Program-made: the position numbers and the translations under genes
Assembly: GCA_016195085.1 (NCBI GenBank)
Contig: JACQAG010000042.1
Location: 1-64,000 of the forward strand
Source: Pseudomonadota bacterium
GTDB lineage: Bacteria; Pseudomonadota; Alphaproteobacteria; SHVZ01
Direction: 5' to 3'
Length of the DNA: 64,000 nucleotides
The notes under the pieces: model-generated
The model's database searches: none
What the model saw: the letters and a program-made list of their open reading frames with translations, nothing else
What the model was told of the DNA's origin: nothing
Shown here: piece after piece, positions 24,896 through 35,393 of the stretch
How positions within the stretch are numbered: the stretch's first letter is position 1
Layout of the letters: the number at the start of each line of letters is the position of its first letter

Positions 24896-26791
24896 ATGAG
24901 CCCAGTCGTCGTCGCCCACGACGTGATGATGAAGATGCGCGACGGCGTGCGCCTTGCCGCCGACCTCTATCGCCCGGCCACGCCAGCGGGCGAGCCGGTT
25001 GAAGGCCGTTTGCCGACGATCCTGACGCGCACCTCCTACGACAAGGCGAACCCGGTGATGCAGGTGGAGCCGGTCGGCATGTTCTTCGCGCGCCACGGCT
25101 ATGCCGTGGTGATCCAGGATCTGCGCGGCCGCGGCCATTCAGAAGGGGTCGGCGACTATCACCACCGCGCCAATCCCAAGGAAGGTCCCGACGGCTACGA
25201 TACCATCGAGTGGATCGCCGCCCAGGCCTGGTCGGACGGCAAGATCGGCATGGTCGGCAGCTCCCATAGCGGCTGCGTGCAGAATGTGGCAGCCATCCAC
25301 CGGCCGCCGCATCTCGAGGCGCTCTGGGTCGACGCAGCACCCATTACCGGCAATGGCTGGGAGTCCCGCCAGGGTGGGGCCATGCGTCTCCACATGGTGC
25401 CGGCCTTGTTCGTGCACGCCCATGACGCGCCGGAGATCCGCGACGATCCAGCCGCCCGCAAGCGGATCGAGGACGGCGCCATGAACATCCGCCGCTTGAT
25501 CGAGACCATGCCGTTCAAGGTGGGGCACACCCCGCTCACCGCCGTGCCCAATCTCGAGCGGGTGCTGATGCGCTACCAGGAAAACGGTGTGAGCGACGCC
25601 TGGTGGACCCAGGAGGTGATGGACCAGAAGTCGCGCCTCGAACGCTACGCCGACGTGCCGACGGTGTTCTCCACCGGCTGGTATGATTGCTTCGTCGCCG
25701 AAGTGACCGACCAGTTCCGGCGTCTCGCGCGCCAAAACAAGTCGAAGCTGCGCCTGGTCGTCGGGCCCTGGAACCACACCGCCATGCGCAGCGGCAGCTC
25801 GGTCGTGGGCGAGGTCGAGTTCGGCAAGGCGGCCTCCTGGGGCTACCGCGTCTACAACGCCGAGCGGCTGCGCTGGTTCGATCGCTGGCTGAAGGGCCGC
25901 AAGAACGGCGTCGACGGCGAGGCGGCGGTCCGGCTTTTCATCATGGGCGGCGGCAGGGGGGCGAAGACCGCGCGTGGCCATCTCCACCATGGCGGTGCCT
26001 GGCGCCAGGAGAAGACCTGGCCGCCGAAGCGCGCGGTGCCGACACAATTCTATCTGCGCGCGGGCGGCGCCCTCACCACCGAAGCGCCGAGCGAGAAGGC
26101 CTCCTCACTCACCTGGACCCATGATCCGAGCCACCCGGTCCCCACCGTGGGGGCAGCGATCGCGCCGTTTTTTGAATGGATGCCGGTGCCTTCCGGCATG
26201 GACGGGGCCTATCTGCCGCCCCGCGCACGCATGCGCTCGGTGGTACCGGACGGACCGATGCATCAGCGCGAACGCCAGGACCTCATCGGCTGCCGTGCCC
26301 CCTATCCACTCATGTCCGAGCGCCACGACGTGATCGTGTTCCAGAGCGAGCCCTTGGCCCGCGCCATCGAGGTGACCGGGCCGATCCACGTGCACCTGTT
26401 CGTCGCTTCCAGCGCCCCCGACACGGATTTCACCGCGAAGCTCCTCGATGTGTATCCGCCGTCTCCGGACTATCCCGAGGGCTTCCACATGAACCTCGCC
26501 GATTCGATCCTGCGCATGCGCTTCCGCTCCGGCCTCGAGCGCGAAGAGATGATGAAGCCGGGCCGGGTCTACGAGATCTCGATCGAGCTGCCGCCGATCG
26601 CCAATCTGTTCGAGGCCGGCCACCGCCTTCGTCTCGACATCGCGTCCAGCAATTTTCCGCATTTCGACGTCAATCCCAACACCGGCGAGCCCTTGGGCCG
26701 CCATACCAAGCTCACGCGCGCCCAGAACACGCTCCATCTCGGCGCCAGGCGTCCGTCTTATGTGCTGCTGTCGATCATGCCAAGGCGCTGA
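24896..26791 (+). CDS. CocE/NonD family hydrolase (peptidase S15 type)
   Basis: The 631-residue alpha/beta-hydrolase belongs to the CocE/X-Pro dipeptidyl-peptidase family. MRDGVRLAADLYRPA opens the catalytic domain, and YAVVIQDLRGRGHSEG is a strong family signature. GMVGSSHSGCVQ holds the nucleophilic serine in a GxSxxG context. GWYDCF is a family segment on the way to the catalytic acid, and GPWNHT carries the probable histidine. A C-terminal jelly-roll ends the protein. It may hydrolyse an ester or amide made or imported by this pathway. The start at 24896 leaves a 4-nt gap to hyuB; an upstream in-frame codon at 24857 would overlap hyuB and is not preferred. Confidence 0.9.
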   Translation: MSPVVVAHDVMMKMRDGVRLAADLYRPATPAGEPVEGRLPTILTRTSYDKANPVMQVEPVGMFFARHGYAVVIQDLRGRGHSEGVGDYHHRANPKEGPDGYDTIEWIAAQAWSDGKIGMVGSSHSGCVQNVAAIHRPPHLEALWVDAAPITGNGWESRQGGAMRLHMVPALFVHAHDAPEIRDDPAARKRIEDGAMNIRRLIETMPFKVGHTPLTAVPNLERVLMRYQENGVSDAWWTQEVMDQKSRLERYADVPTVFSTGWYDCFVAEVTDQFRRLARQNKSKLRLVVGPWNHTAMRSGSSVVGEVEFGKAASWGYRVYNAERLRWFDRWLKGRKNGVDGEAAVRLFIMGGGRGAKTARGHLHHGGAWRQEKTWPPKRAVPTQFYLRAGGALTTEAPSEKASSLTWTHDPSHPVPTVGAAIAPFFEWMPVPSGMDGAYLPPRARMRSVVPDGPMHQRERQDLIGCRAPYPLMSERHDVIVFQSEPLARAIEVTGPIHVHLFVASSAPDTDFTAKLLDVYPPSPDYPEGFHMNLADSILRMRFRSGLEREEMMKPGRVYEISIELPPIANLFEAGHRLRLDIASSNFPHFDVNPNTGEPLGRHTKLTRAQNTLHLGARRPSYVLLSIMPRR

Positions 26792-26826
26792 ACTCTCATC
26801 TGCAACCACAAACCAGGAGGCGAACC

Positions 26827-28374
26827 ATGCTGTCCTATCGATCGAGCCGCCTTTGGAGCCTGAGCCTCTTCCTGGCACTGGCGCTCGCCATGCCGGCTGA
26901 GGCGCAGAAGCGGGGCGGCGATTTCATCGCCATGGTCTATGGCAACGCCAACAGCATCGACCCGAACTTCCAGGCCTCGCACATCTCCCGCAGCATGCTT
27001 TTGGGCACCTACGAGACCCTGCTGGCGGTCGACGACAACAGCACGGCCACGCCGATGCTGGCGAGCGGCGTGGAGGCCTCGCCGGACGGCCTCACCTATC
27101 GCTTCCAGCTTCGCCGCGGCGTCAAGTTCCACAACGGCAAGGAGATGACGTCCGCCGACGTCAAGGCCTCGCTCGAGCGCTTCGCCCGGGTGAGCCCGGA
27201 TCGCATCACCATGGCGCCGGTGGTGGGGATCGACGCGCCCGATCCTTACTCCCTCGTCATTCGCCTGAAGCAGGTGAGCGCCTCCTTCCTGGATCGCCTG
27301 GCCTCGGCGACCACGCCGGTTGCGGTCATCCCGGCCGAAGAGGCGGGGAAGGATCTCAACAAGACGAATGCCATCGGCACCGGCCCGTTCCAATTCGTCG
27401 AATGGGTCCCCGACAGCCACATCAAGCTGAAGCGCTTCGATGACTATCAGCCGAACACCGCCTACGCCGCCCCGAGCGGCTTCGGCGGCAAGAAGACGGT
27501 CTATCTCGACACGGCGACCTTCCGCGTCACCACCGAGGCGAGCGCCAGGGTGGCGGCACTCGAATCCGGCCAGGTGCATCTCGCCCAGGACATTCCGGTC
27601 CCGGCCGCCAAGCGGTTGGCCGACAATGCCAAGCTCAAGATCCACCAGCTCAAGACCTTCAACATGCCGGTCTTGTTCCTCAACCACGCGCAGGCACCGA
27701 CCGACAACCTCAAATTCCGGCAAGCGATCCAGGCGGGCGTCGACAATGGCGAGGCGATGGCGGCGGCGACCGACGGCGTCTTCGAGCTGGATGCGTCGTG
27801 GCTGTGGCCGGGCAACGCCTTCTCCAGCGACGCCGGCAAGGACAAGTACAACCAGAACAACCTCGCCCGCGCCAAGCAGCTCCTGGCCGAGTCCGGCTAC
27901 AAGGGCGAGCCGATGATCCTCGCGATCAACAATATCGGTTTCCACGTGAAGATCGGCAGCGTGATCTTGGAGAATCTGAAGGCGATCGGCATCAACGTGC
28001 AGGTCGAGCGCATGGAATGGCCGGTCATGGTCGATCTCGCAAGCAAGGACAAGGGCTGGAACGTCGCCACCGCCGGTTTCAGCTCGCAGCCGCTGTTGGG
28101 CGCTTATGCCTATCAGCCGCTGTTCACCGGCCCGACCAATTGGCCGCATATCAAATCCGATCCGCCGATGGAGGAGGCCTGGGCCGTCTTCAACACCTCG
28201 CTCAACCTGGCCGAGCGCAAATCCGCCTGGGCGAAGGTGCAGCAGCGCACCTATGATCAGGTCTATATTGTGAAGCTCGGCAATCAGCCGTTCCTGATCG
28301 GCGTCTCTGCCAAGGTCGGCGGCTACCGGCCCTATATCGGCGCCGAGCGGCTCTGGGACGTGTGGCTCGAATAG
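26827..28374 (+). CDS. ABC transporter substrate-binding protein, family 5
   Basis: The 515-residue periplasmic binding protein has a clear signal peptide (LWSLSLFLALALAMPAEAQ) and the family landmarks NANSIDPNFQ, GVEASPDGLTYRFQLRRGVK and a conserved NAIGTGPFQFVEW. AGGAGGCG sits 6 nt before the ATG. It is encoded directly before two permease genes and after the catabolic genes, so it likely captures the substrate of the hydantoinase/hydrolase pathway. It is a different subfamily from the binding proteins at 574 and 2235. Confidence 0.93.
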   Translation: MLSYRSSRLWSLSLFLALALAMPAEAQKRGGDFIAMVYGNANSIDPNFQASHISRSMLLGTYETLLAVDDNSTATPMLASGVEASPDGLTYRFQLRRGVKFHNGKEMTSADVKASLERFARVSPDRITMAPVVGIDAPDPYSLVIRLKQVSASFLDRLASATTPVAVIPAEEAGKDLNKTNAIGTGPFQFVEWVPDSHIKLKRFDDYQPNTAYAAPSGFGGKKTVYLDTATFRVTTEASARVAALESGQVHLAQDIPVPAAKRLADNAKLKIHQLKTFNMPVLFLNHAQAPTDNLKFRQAIQAGVDNGEAMAAATDGVFELDASWLWPGNAFSSDAGKDKYNQNNLARAKQLLAESGYKGEPMILAINNIGFHVKIGSVILENLKAIGINVQVERMEWPVMVDLASKDKGWNVATAGFSSQPLLGAYAYQPLFTGPTNWPHIKSDPPMEEAWAVFNTSLNLAERKSAWAKVQQRTYDQVYIVKLGNQPFLIGVSAKVGGYRPYIGAERLWDVWLE

Positions 28375-28408
28375 GCTCGGGGACAAAGAGGGCGCCGGGG
28401 GAGGAGTG

Positions 28409-29345
<937 letters not shown>

Positions 29346-29353
<8 letters not shown>

Positions 29354-30242
29354 CGACGCGCTCGCCGCGGCCCAGAGGATCGGCCTGGCGCGGCCCCGGC
29401 GCCGGGGCTGGCAGGCGACGCTGCGGCGCTTTTCCCGACACCGGCTGTTCATGGTCGGTTTCGTGCTCTGCGCGATCGTGCTCTTTTGCGCGCTCTTCGC
29501 CGACGTGATCGCCACCCACGATCCCGTGCGCATCCGCATGCGCGAAGCCTTTCAGACGACATCGGCGGCGCATCTCTTCGGCACCGACAGCCTGGGGCGC
29601 GACATCTTCAGCCGGGTCGTCTACGGCGCCCGCGTGTCGCTCGCCATCGGCTTGAGCACGGTCGTGCTCTCCGGCGCGTTCGGCGTGCTCTTTGGCGTGC
29701 TCGCCGGCTATTTCATGGCGTGGGACGACGCGATCATGCGCTTCATGGACGCGCTCATGTCGTTCCCGCCGGTCTTGCTGGCGCTCGCCATCGCGGCCGC
29801 CCTCGGGCCGTCCGCCACTAATGTCGTGCTGGCGATCTTCGTCCCCTACGTGCCGCGCACGGCGCGCCTTGTCCGCGCCTCGGCATTGACCGTGCGCGAG
29901 CTCGACTTCGTCAGCGCTGCCCGCGCGATCGGCGCCGGCGATGTCCGCATCGTCTTCCGCCACATCTTGCCGAACTGCCTCGCCCCCTTGATCGTGCAGC
30001 TCACCTTCGTCTTCGCCATCGCGGTCTTGTCCGAGGCGGCCTTGAGCTTTCTCGGATTGGGCCCGCCGCCGCCGACGCCGAGCTGGGGCAACATCATCGC
30101 CGACGGCCGCGACTATCTGCGCGAGGCCTGGTGGATCTGCCTGTTTCCGGGCATCGCGATTTCGCTGACGGTGCTGGGCTTGAACCTGCTGGGCGACGGG
30201 CTGAGAGACCTCATCGATCCCAGGCTCAAGGTCGAGCAGTAG
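29346..30242 (+). CDS. ABC transporter permease, DppC type
   Basis: The 298-residue inner-membrane permease is the heteromeric partner of the DppB-type protein. It has an N-terminal cytoplasmic stretch, a first helix LFMVGFVLCAIVLFCALFAD, the conserved HLFGTDSLGRDIFSRVVYGAR, and the EAA-type loop ELDFVSAARAIGAGDVRIVFRHILPN, ending in the family's DPRLK. It is the last gene of the operon and its end overlaps the convergent LysR gene by 17 nt. With no ATPase genes here, the complex must borrow nucleotide-binding subunits, possibly those encoded at 35-38 kb. Confidence 0.94.
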
Positions 30243-31149
30243 CGCCCGCACCCCGGCCGGCGGACGGGGCCAAGGCGCCGATCGCCCGCACCAGCTCGCC
30301 GAGCCCGCGATCCACATGCTTGTCCCGGCGGAGCACCAGGGCCAGCCGGCGATAGACCCTGGGCCGGAGCGGGCGGATCGCCATGCCCTCGGTCAGGCTC
30401 GGATCGGCGACCGCAAGCCGCGGCAGGACCGCGGCGCCGAGCCCGGCCTCCACCAGCTTCTTGATCGCTTCCACGCTGCCCAGCTCCATGATCGGGCGGC
30501 ACCGGCGGCCGCCCGCTTTGAACCATCGGTCGATCACGCCGCGGGCATGGCCGCCGGCCTCGTAGAGGATGACCGGCCGCTCCGCCAGCATGGCGGCGGT
30601 GACGCTGGCCCGCATCGGCGCCTCGGCCATGGGGAAGACCGCGACCAGCTCGTCGTTCAACACCGGGGTTGCCCGTAGGCTGCGGCCGGGGACGGGCATG
30701 GTAACGAGGGCGGCGTCGATGCGGTTCTCTTCCAGCGCCTTCAGGATCTCCGGCGAGTTCCCGGTGCTGACCACGATCTCCAGCCCGGGATAGGCGCGAC
30801 GCAGCTCCTTCAGGATCGGCGGCAGCACATAGATGCAAACCGTGGCACCGGTGCCGAGGCTGACCCGGCCGCTGATGCCGGAGCGGTGCTCGGCCACCGA
30901 TTCCAGCGCGTCCGCCACCGCCTCGTCGATGCGCTTGGCGCGTTCGATCAGCACCAGCCCCGCCGCCGTCGCGCGCACGCGCTTGCCGCCGCGCTCGACC
31001 AGACGAATGCCGAGGCGCTCTTCCAATTGCCTGACCTGCAGGCTGACGGCCGGCTGGGTCAAGCCGCGCCGCTCGGCGGCAGCCGAGAAGCTGCCGAGCT
31101 GGACCACATCATTCAGCGCCTGCAGCTGGTCGAGGTTGAGACGACGCAT
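30226..31149 (-). CDS. LysR family transcriptional regulator
   Basis: The 307-residue regulator has an N-terminal winged helix (LDQLQALNDVVQLGSFSAAA then RRGLTQPAVSLQVRQLEERL) and a periplasmic-binding-like effector domain. The effector domain starts around RVSLGTGATVCIYVLPPIL. It is a dimer/tetramer-forming activator or repressor responding to a small ligand. Start at 31149 aligns the HTH normally; the frame runs further upstream but through non-coding repeat sequence. It is convergent with the peptide/hydantoin operon and divergent from the MFS gene at 31488, which is the more usual LysR target. A ligand cannot be inferred. Confidence 0.93.
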   Translation of the reverse strand: MRRLNLDQLQALNDVVQLGSFSAAAERRGLTQPAVSLQVRQLEERLGIRLVERGGKRVRATAAGLVLIERAKRIDEAVADALESVAEHRSGISGRVSLGTGATVCIYVLPPILKELRRAYPGLEIVVSTGNSPEILKALEENRIDAALVTMPVPGRSLRATPVLNDELVAVFPMAEAPMRASVTAAMLAERPVILYEAGGHARGVIDRWFKAGGRRCRPIMELGSVEAIKKLVEAGLGAAVLPRLAVADPSLTEGMAIRPLRPRVYRRLALVLRRDKHVDRGLGELVRAIGALAPSAGRGAGATARP

Positions 31150-31334
31150 GCCAAAGTTTCGCTTATATCGGAGATAGAACAAATGAATTTCCCTTTGGCA
31201 GGGGCGGATGGGATGCTGCGGCGAGGCATGGGGAAGCAAATCGGTGTCGAGCAGACTGGCAATGGCTGCGGCGAATGAGCGCGCGCTGGGTTTCGGCGGC
31301 GGTGCGCCGCCGGATTTTAAACAGCGATGACAAT

Positions 31335-31451
31335 GCCCCCACCCCGGCCCTCCCCCACCTGTCGGCGGGGGAGGGTGATGACCTGCCATAATTCCCTCCC
31401 TCGCCGAAGGGCGGGGGAGGGAGGGGCCCGCGCGAGCGGGAGGGTGGGGGC
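31335..31451. repeat. G+C-rich palindromic intergenic repeat, copy 6
   Basis: GCCCCCACCCCGGCCCTCCC is mirrored by GGGAGGGTGGGGGC, with inner hairpins CCCCCACCTGTCGGCGGGGG and CTCCCTCGCCGAAGGGCGGGGGAG. It fills most of the gap between the LysR and MFS genes and therefore lies in their shared promoter region. Confidence 0.8.
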
Positions 31452-31487
31452 TGTCGGCGCCGGCCGCATGTCTTGGTGCCGCAGATA

Positions 31488-32750
31488 ATGGCCTTCGTCC
31501 ACCGCACCGCCTTCAAGCACTCTCTCGGCCGATTTTTCTCGCTCTTCGCCTTGCCGCCGGCGATCGGCGGCAGCGTGCATGCCCTCGGCATCACCCAGAT
31601 CGTCTGCTGGGGCACCACCTTCTATGCGCCGGCGGTGATATCCGATCCGATCATCGCCGAGATGGGCTGGTCGCGCACCGAGGTGTTCGGCGCCTTTTCC
31701 TTGAGTCTCATCCTGGGCGCGCTCGTCTCCCGGCCGGCCGGCCGCGCCCTCGACCGCCATGGCGGACGGACTCTGATGGCGATGGGATCGGCGGTGTGTG
31801 CGCTGGGCCTCTTGGTGCTGAGCCTCGCCCCCTCGCTCCCGGTCTATCTCGCGGGCTGGCTGGTGCTGGGCGTGGGCATGCGGCTCAGCCTCTATGAAGC
31901 GGCCTTCGCCACCTTGACCGAGATCGCCGGCACCGAGGCGCGCCGCGCCATCTCGGCGCTGACATTCTATGGCGGCTTTGCCTCCAGCGTGTTCTGGCCC
32001 TTGGGCTGGGCCTTGGCGAGCTGGGTCGGCTGGCGCGGCGCGCTCGTCATCTTCGCGGCTCTCAACCTCATGGTTTGCCTGCCGCTCCATCTCTGGTGCT
32101 TGCCGGCGCGAAAGCCGAGGGCGACCAAGGCCGCCTCTCCCGGCAGCACCAACGGCGATAGCGGTCGCCTCGAAGGGACGCTGCGCCGCCTGGCGATGGT
32201 CGCCTTCACGCTCGCCTTCGCGCTCATGACCTACGTCAACTCGGCCCTCTCCGCGCACATCATCGACACGCTGGTAGCGATGGGCTTGAGCGGCAAGGAA
32301 GCAGTGTCGGTCGCCTCGCTGCGCGGCTTCGGGCAGGTGGGTGCCCGGGTGAGCGAGTTCCTCTTTGCCGCCGGGCTCGATCCGGTTTGGCTCGCCATCA
32401 TCGCCGTCGGGCTGACGCCGCTCGCCCTCGTCGTCCTCTTCCTCGGCGGCGGCTTCGTCATCGCCACCGTCTTCTCCCTCGGCCAAGGGGCCTCCAACGG
32501 CCTCGTCACCATCGCCCGGGGGGCCGCACCCTTGGTCGTTTTCGGGGCGGAAGGCTATGGCCAGCTCCTCGGCACCATGGCAGGCCCGGCGCTCATCGCT
32601 TCGGCGGTGGCCCCGCTCGTCCATGCCGCGGTGATCGACCGCTGGGGCCATGGTGCGGCCTTGTGGTCGATGCTGCTGGTGGCGCTGGCGGCCTTGTCGG
32701 CTCTCGCCGTGCTGGCGGCGGCGCTCCGCGGGGCGAGGCGGGGACGCTGA
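31488..32750 (+). CDS. MFS transporter
   Basis: The ~420-residue major facilitator protein has about 12 transmembrane helices. ALGITQIVCWGTTFYAPAV forms helix 1, the MFS loop motif appears as GRALDRHGGRTLMAMGSAV, and a long hydrophilic loop near residues 200-215 divides the two halves. Both the first helix and the repeated GxxxDRxG-type loops suit small anionic metabolite transporters, but the substrate cannot be stated. The start is uncertain: ATG at 31488 is used, with a GTG at 31473 possible; neither has a good ribosome-binding site. It is divergent from the LysR gene, which may control it. Confidence 0.85.
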   Translation: MAFVHRTAFKHSLGRFFSLFALPPAIGGSVHALGITQIVCWGTTFYAPAVISDPIIAEMGWSRTEVFGAFSLSLILGALVSRPAGRALDRHGGRTLMAMGSAVCALGLLVLSLAPSLPVYLAGWLVLGVGMRLSLYEAAFATLTEIAGTEARRAISALTFYGGFASSVFWPLGWALASWVGWRGALVIFAALNLMVCLPLHLWCLPARKPRATKAASPGSTNGDSGRLEGTLRRLAMVAFTLAFALMTYVNSALSAHIIDTLVAMGLSGKEAVSVASLRGFGQVGARVSEFLFAAGLDPVWLAIIAVGLTPLALVVLFLGGGFVIATVFSLGQGASNGLVTIARGAAPLVVFGAEGYGQLLGTMAGPALIASAVAPLVHAAVIDRWGHGAALWSMLLVALAALSALAVLAAALRGARRGR

Positions 32751-32925
32751 GATCCGATTGCTTCCCAGCGGCTTAGAAGCGGCCCGGGGCCGGCACCTCT
32801 CGGCTGGGCGCCGTGTCGATTTAGTTCTGCATACCGTCCCCTCGATTCAGTCCATATAGTCTCGCTAGTGCCTGCCAGGGCGATCCTCGCTCAGGCCAAG
32901 AAGGCGCATTGCGGAGGCGAAGCCA

Positions 32926-34443
32926 ATGACGATCACCCGAAGGACCCTCATCCAGGCCGGTGTCGCTCTTCCCATCCTTTCCGTCACCGCGCGGGCGCAA
33001 TCGACGACGGGCATTCTCCGGTTCGGCCTGTCGGCCTCGCCGCCGAATCTGCAGCCTTGGGTCAGCACCGGCGCATCGGCCGGCACCGTCAAGCTTCTCA
33101 TCCATCGCAGCCTCGTCGCCTATGACAGCAAGGGCGAGCTGCGCGGCGAGCTGGCCGAATCCTGGTCGATCGACGGCGACGGCGCCTGGGTGTTCAAGCT
33201 GCGGCAGGGCGCGGTTTTCCACAATGGCGAGCCGGTGACGGCGGACGACGTCAAATGGTCGATCGATCAGATGGCCGCCGAGACCTCGACCGCCTATATG
33301 AAGGGCCAGTTCCAGGCGATCGCCCGGGTCGAGATCGCCGATCCACGCACGGTGCGCGTCGTGACCAGGGAGCCCGTGGCGACGCTGCCGAGCTGGTTCG
33401 CCAACTACAACACCTTCATCATCTGGCGGAAATCGCAGGCAAACGAGCCGATCGGCGCCGGTCCGTTCCGGCTGGTCGGCCAGGAGCGCGGCACCTCGCT
33501 CGAGCTGGCGCCCTTCGACAAGTTCTACAAGCAGGGATATCCGAAGCTGAAAGGCATCAAATTCATCGTCTATGCCGACGAGAATCTGCGCAACGCGGCG
33601 CTCATGTCGGGCGATGTGGACATGATCGAATACGTGCCCTGGCAGTCGATGGACGCGGTCGAGAAGGATCCGCGGCTCAAGCTCGATTCCGTCGAAGGGC
33701 CGTTCATGGACATTCTGTTCAACGGCTCGAAGCCGCCCTTCTCCGACCCGCGCGTCCGGCGCGCGGTCGCGCATGCGGTGAAGCGCGACGACATCGTCAA
33801 GGTGGCCTTCTTCGGCCGCGGCAAGCCGCTCGAGGGCGTGCCGGTCGTCGAGGGCACGCCCTGGTACGACAAGGAGCTGGCGCGCGGCTGGAACTATGAT
33901 CCGGCCCGTGCCAAGGCGCTGCTTAGCGAGGCGGGTTACGCGAACGGATTCCAGACGACGATGCTGTCGACCGCGCAGTTCGGCATGCACAAGGATACCG
34001 CCGAGGTGGTGCAGCAATACCTGGCCGCGATCGGCATCCAAAGCGAGCTCAAGCTGCCGGACTGGTCGACGCGCGTCACGCTCGGAGGGCGCGGTCAATA
34101 TGACATCGCGATCCATGGCGTCAGCGCCGACAACAACGATCCCGACGGGCTGACGGTGGTGCTCGATACCTCGCTGCCGACGACCTACAGCCGATCCTTC
34201 CAGCTCGCGGCGCCGCGCACGGCGGCGGCGCTGGCGCGCGGCCGGGGCGAATTCGATCAAGCCAAGCGCGTCCAGATCTACAAGGACATGCAGCGCGCTG
34301 CCTTGGAGGAGGTGCCGCTCGTCGGCCTCGCTTGGCGCAGCCAGGGCTACGGGATGGATCGCCGGGTCAAGGGCTTCACCAATCTGCCCGGCGCGCTCAC
34401 CAACTCATCCGGCGGCATGCTCGAGGAGACCTATTTCGGATGA
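32926..34443 (+). CDS. ABC transporter substrate-binding protein, family 5 (possible Tat signal)
   Basis: The 505-residue periplasmic binding protein is the first gene of a complete peptide-type ABC operon. Its signal MTITRRTLIQAGVALPILSV has a twin arginine and resembles a Tat leader. Family landmarks are LAESWSIDGDGAWVFKLRQG, the EPVTADDVKWSID segment and NEPIGAGPFRLVG. GGAGG lies about 12 nt before the start. The stop overlaps the permease ATG (ATGA). Its association with a creatininase-family enzyme at the operon end suggests a small amide or guanidino compound rather than a long peptide, but that is inference. Confidence 0.93.
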   Translation: MTITRRTLIQAGVALPILSVTARAQSTTGILRFGLSASPPNLQPWVSTGASAGTVKLLIHRSLVAYDSKGELRGELAESWSIDGDGAWVFKLRQGAVFHNGEPVTADDVKWSIDQMAAETSTAYMKGQFQAIARVEIADPRTVRVVTREPVATLPSWFANYNTFIIWRKSQANEPIGAGPFRLVGQERGTSLELAPFDKFYKQGYPKLKGIKFIVYADENLRNAALMSGDVDMIEYVPWQSMDAVEKDPRLKLDSVEGPFMDILFNGSKPPFSDPRVRRAVAHAVKRDDIVKVAFFGRGKPLEGVPVVEGTPWYDKELARGWNYDPARAKALLSEAGYANGFQTTMLSTAQFGMHKDTAEVVQQYLAAIGIQSELKLPDWSTRVTLGGRGQYDIAIHGVSADNNDPDGLTVVLDTSLPTTYSRSFQLAAPRTAAALARGRGEFDQAKRVQIYKDMQRAALEEVPLVGLAWRSQGYGMDRRVKGFTNLPGALTNSSGGMLEETYFG

Positions 34444-35393
34444 CGCAGTGGCTGCTGCGGCGGGTCGCCGTCTCGGTGGCGCTCGCCTGGGTCGTGGCCA
34501 CCATCGTCTTTCTGGCGCTCCATCTGGTTCCCGGCGATCCGGCCGAGCTGCTCTTGGCGACCGGGGGTGCGGCACCCGATCCGACGATCGTGGCGGAGCT
34601 GCGCCAGCGGCTGGGACTGGAGCGGCCGCTGATCGAGCAATATGCGGCGTTCCTCGGCGGCGTGCTCGAGGGCGATCTCGGCAAGTCGCTGGTCGACGAC
34701 TATCCGGTTTCTAGCGAGATCGCCCTTCGCCTGCCGCGGACCCTCGAGCTCATCTTAGCGGGTTCCCTCATCGCGATCGCGCTTGGCATTCCCGGCGGCG
34801 CCTATGCCGGGTTGCGCCAGGGCGGGACCTTCGACCGCATCGCCTCGGCGACGGCGGGTCTGCTGCTGGCGGTTCCGGTGTTCGTGCTGGGCACGCTGCT
34901 CGTCCTCTTGCTGGCGCAGACGCTCCGCCTGACGCCGGCCGGCGGCTACACGCCGATTGCGCAAAATCCGGCGCAGCATTTCACCTTGCTGGCGCTGCCG
35001 GCAGTTGCCATCGCCAAGGGCCTTGCCGCCATTATCTTCCGCATGACCCGCGCCTCGGTCCTTGACGCGCTCTCGCGCGACTTCGTGCGCACGGCACGCG
35101 GCAAGGGCCTGTCGCCGCGGCGCGTGCTGGTCCGCCACGTGCTCCGCAACGCGTTGACGCCGGTCTTGACTGTGCTCGGCCTGCAGATGGGCACTCTTCT
35201 GGGAGGCACGGTGCTGGTCGAATATGTGTTCAACTGGCCGGGTCTCTCGACGCCGCTCCTGCGCGCGGTCGAAGCCCGCGACTATCCGATGGTGGTCGGC
35301 ATCGTGCTGACGATTTCCGTATTGTTCCTGCTCATCAACCTCATCATGGATATCCTCTACGCCGTGCTCGATCCCCGTGTTCGCGCTGCATGA
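34440..35393 (+). CDS. ABC transporter permease, DppB type
   Basis: The 317-residue inner-membrane permease begins TQWLLRRVAVSVALAWVV and carries the conserved HLVPGDPAELLL after the first helix. The EAA-type loop is DFVRTARGKGLSPRRVLVRH. About six transmembrane helices are visible. It is translationally coupled at both ends by ATGA overlaps, to the binding protein upstream and the fused permease-ATPase downstream. It forms the channel together with the permease half of the next protein. Confidence 0.94.
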   Translation: MTQWLLRRVAVSVALAWVVATIVFLALHLVPGDPAELLLATGGAAPDPTIVAELRQRLGLERPLIEQYAAFLGGVLEGDLGKSLVDDYPVSSEIALRLPRTLELILAGSLIAIALGIPGGAYAGLRQGGTFDRIASATAGLLLAVPVFVLGTLLVLLLAQTLRLTPAGGYTPIAQNPAQHFTLLALPAVAIAKGLAAIIFRMTRASVLDALSRDFVRTARGKGLSPRRVLVRHVLRNALTPVLTVLGLQMGTLLGGTVLVEYVFNWPGLSTPLLRAVEARDYPMVVGIVLTISVLFLLINLIMDILYAVLDPRVRAA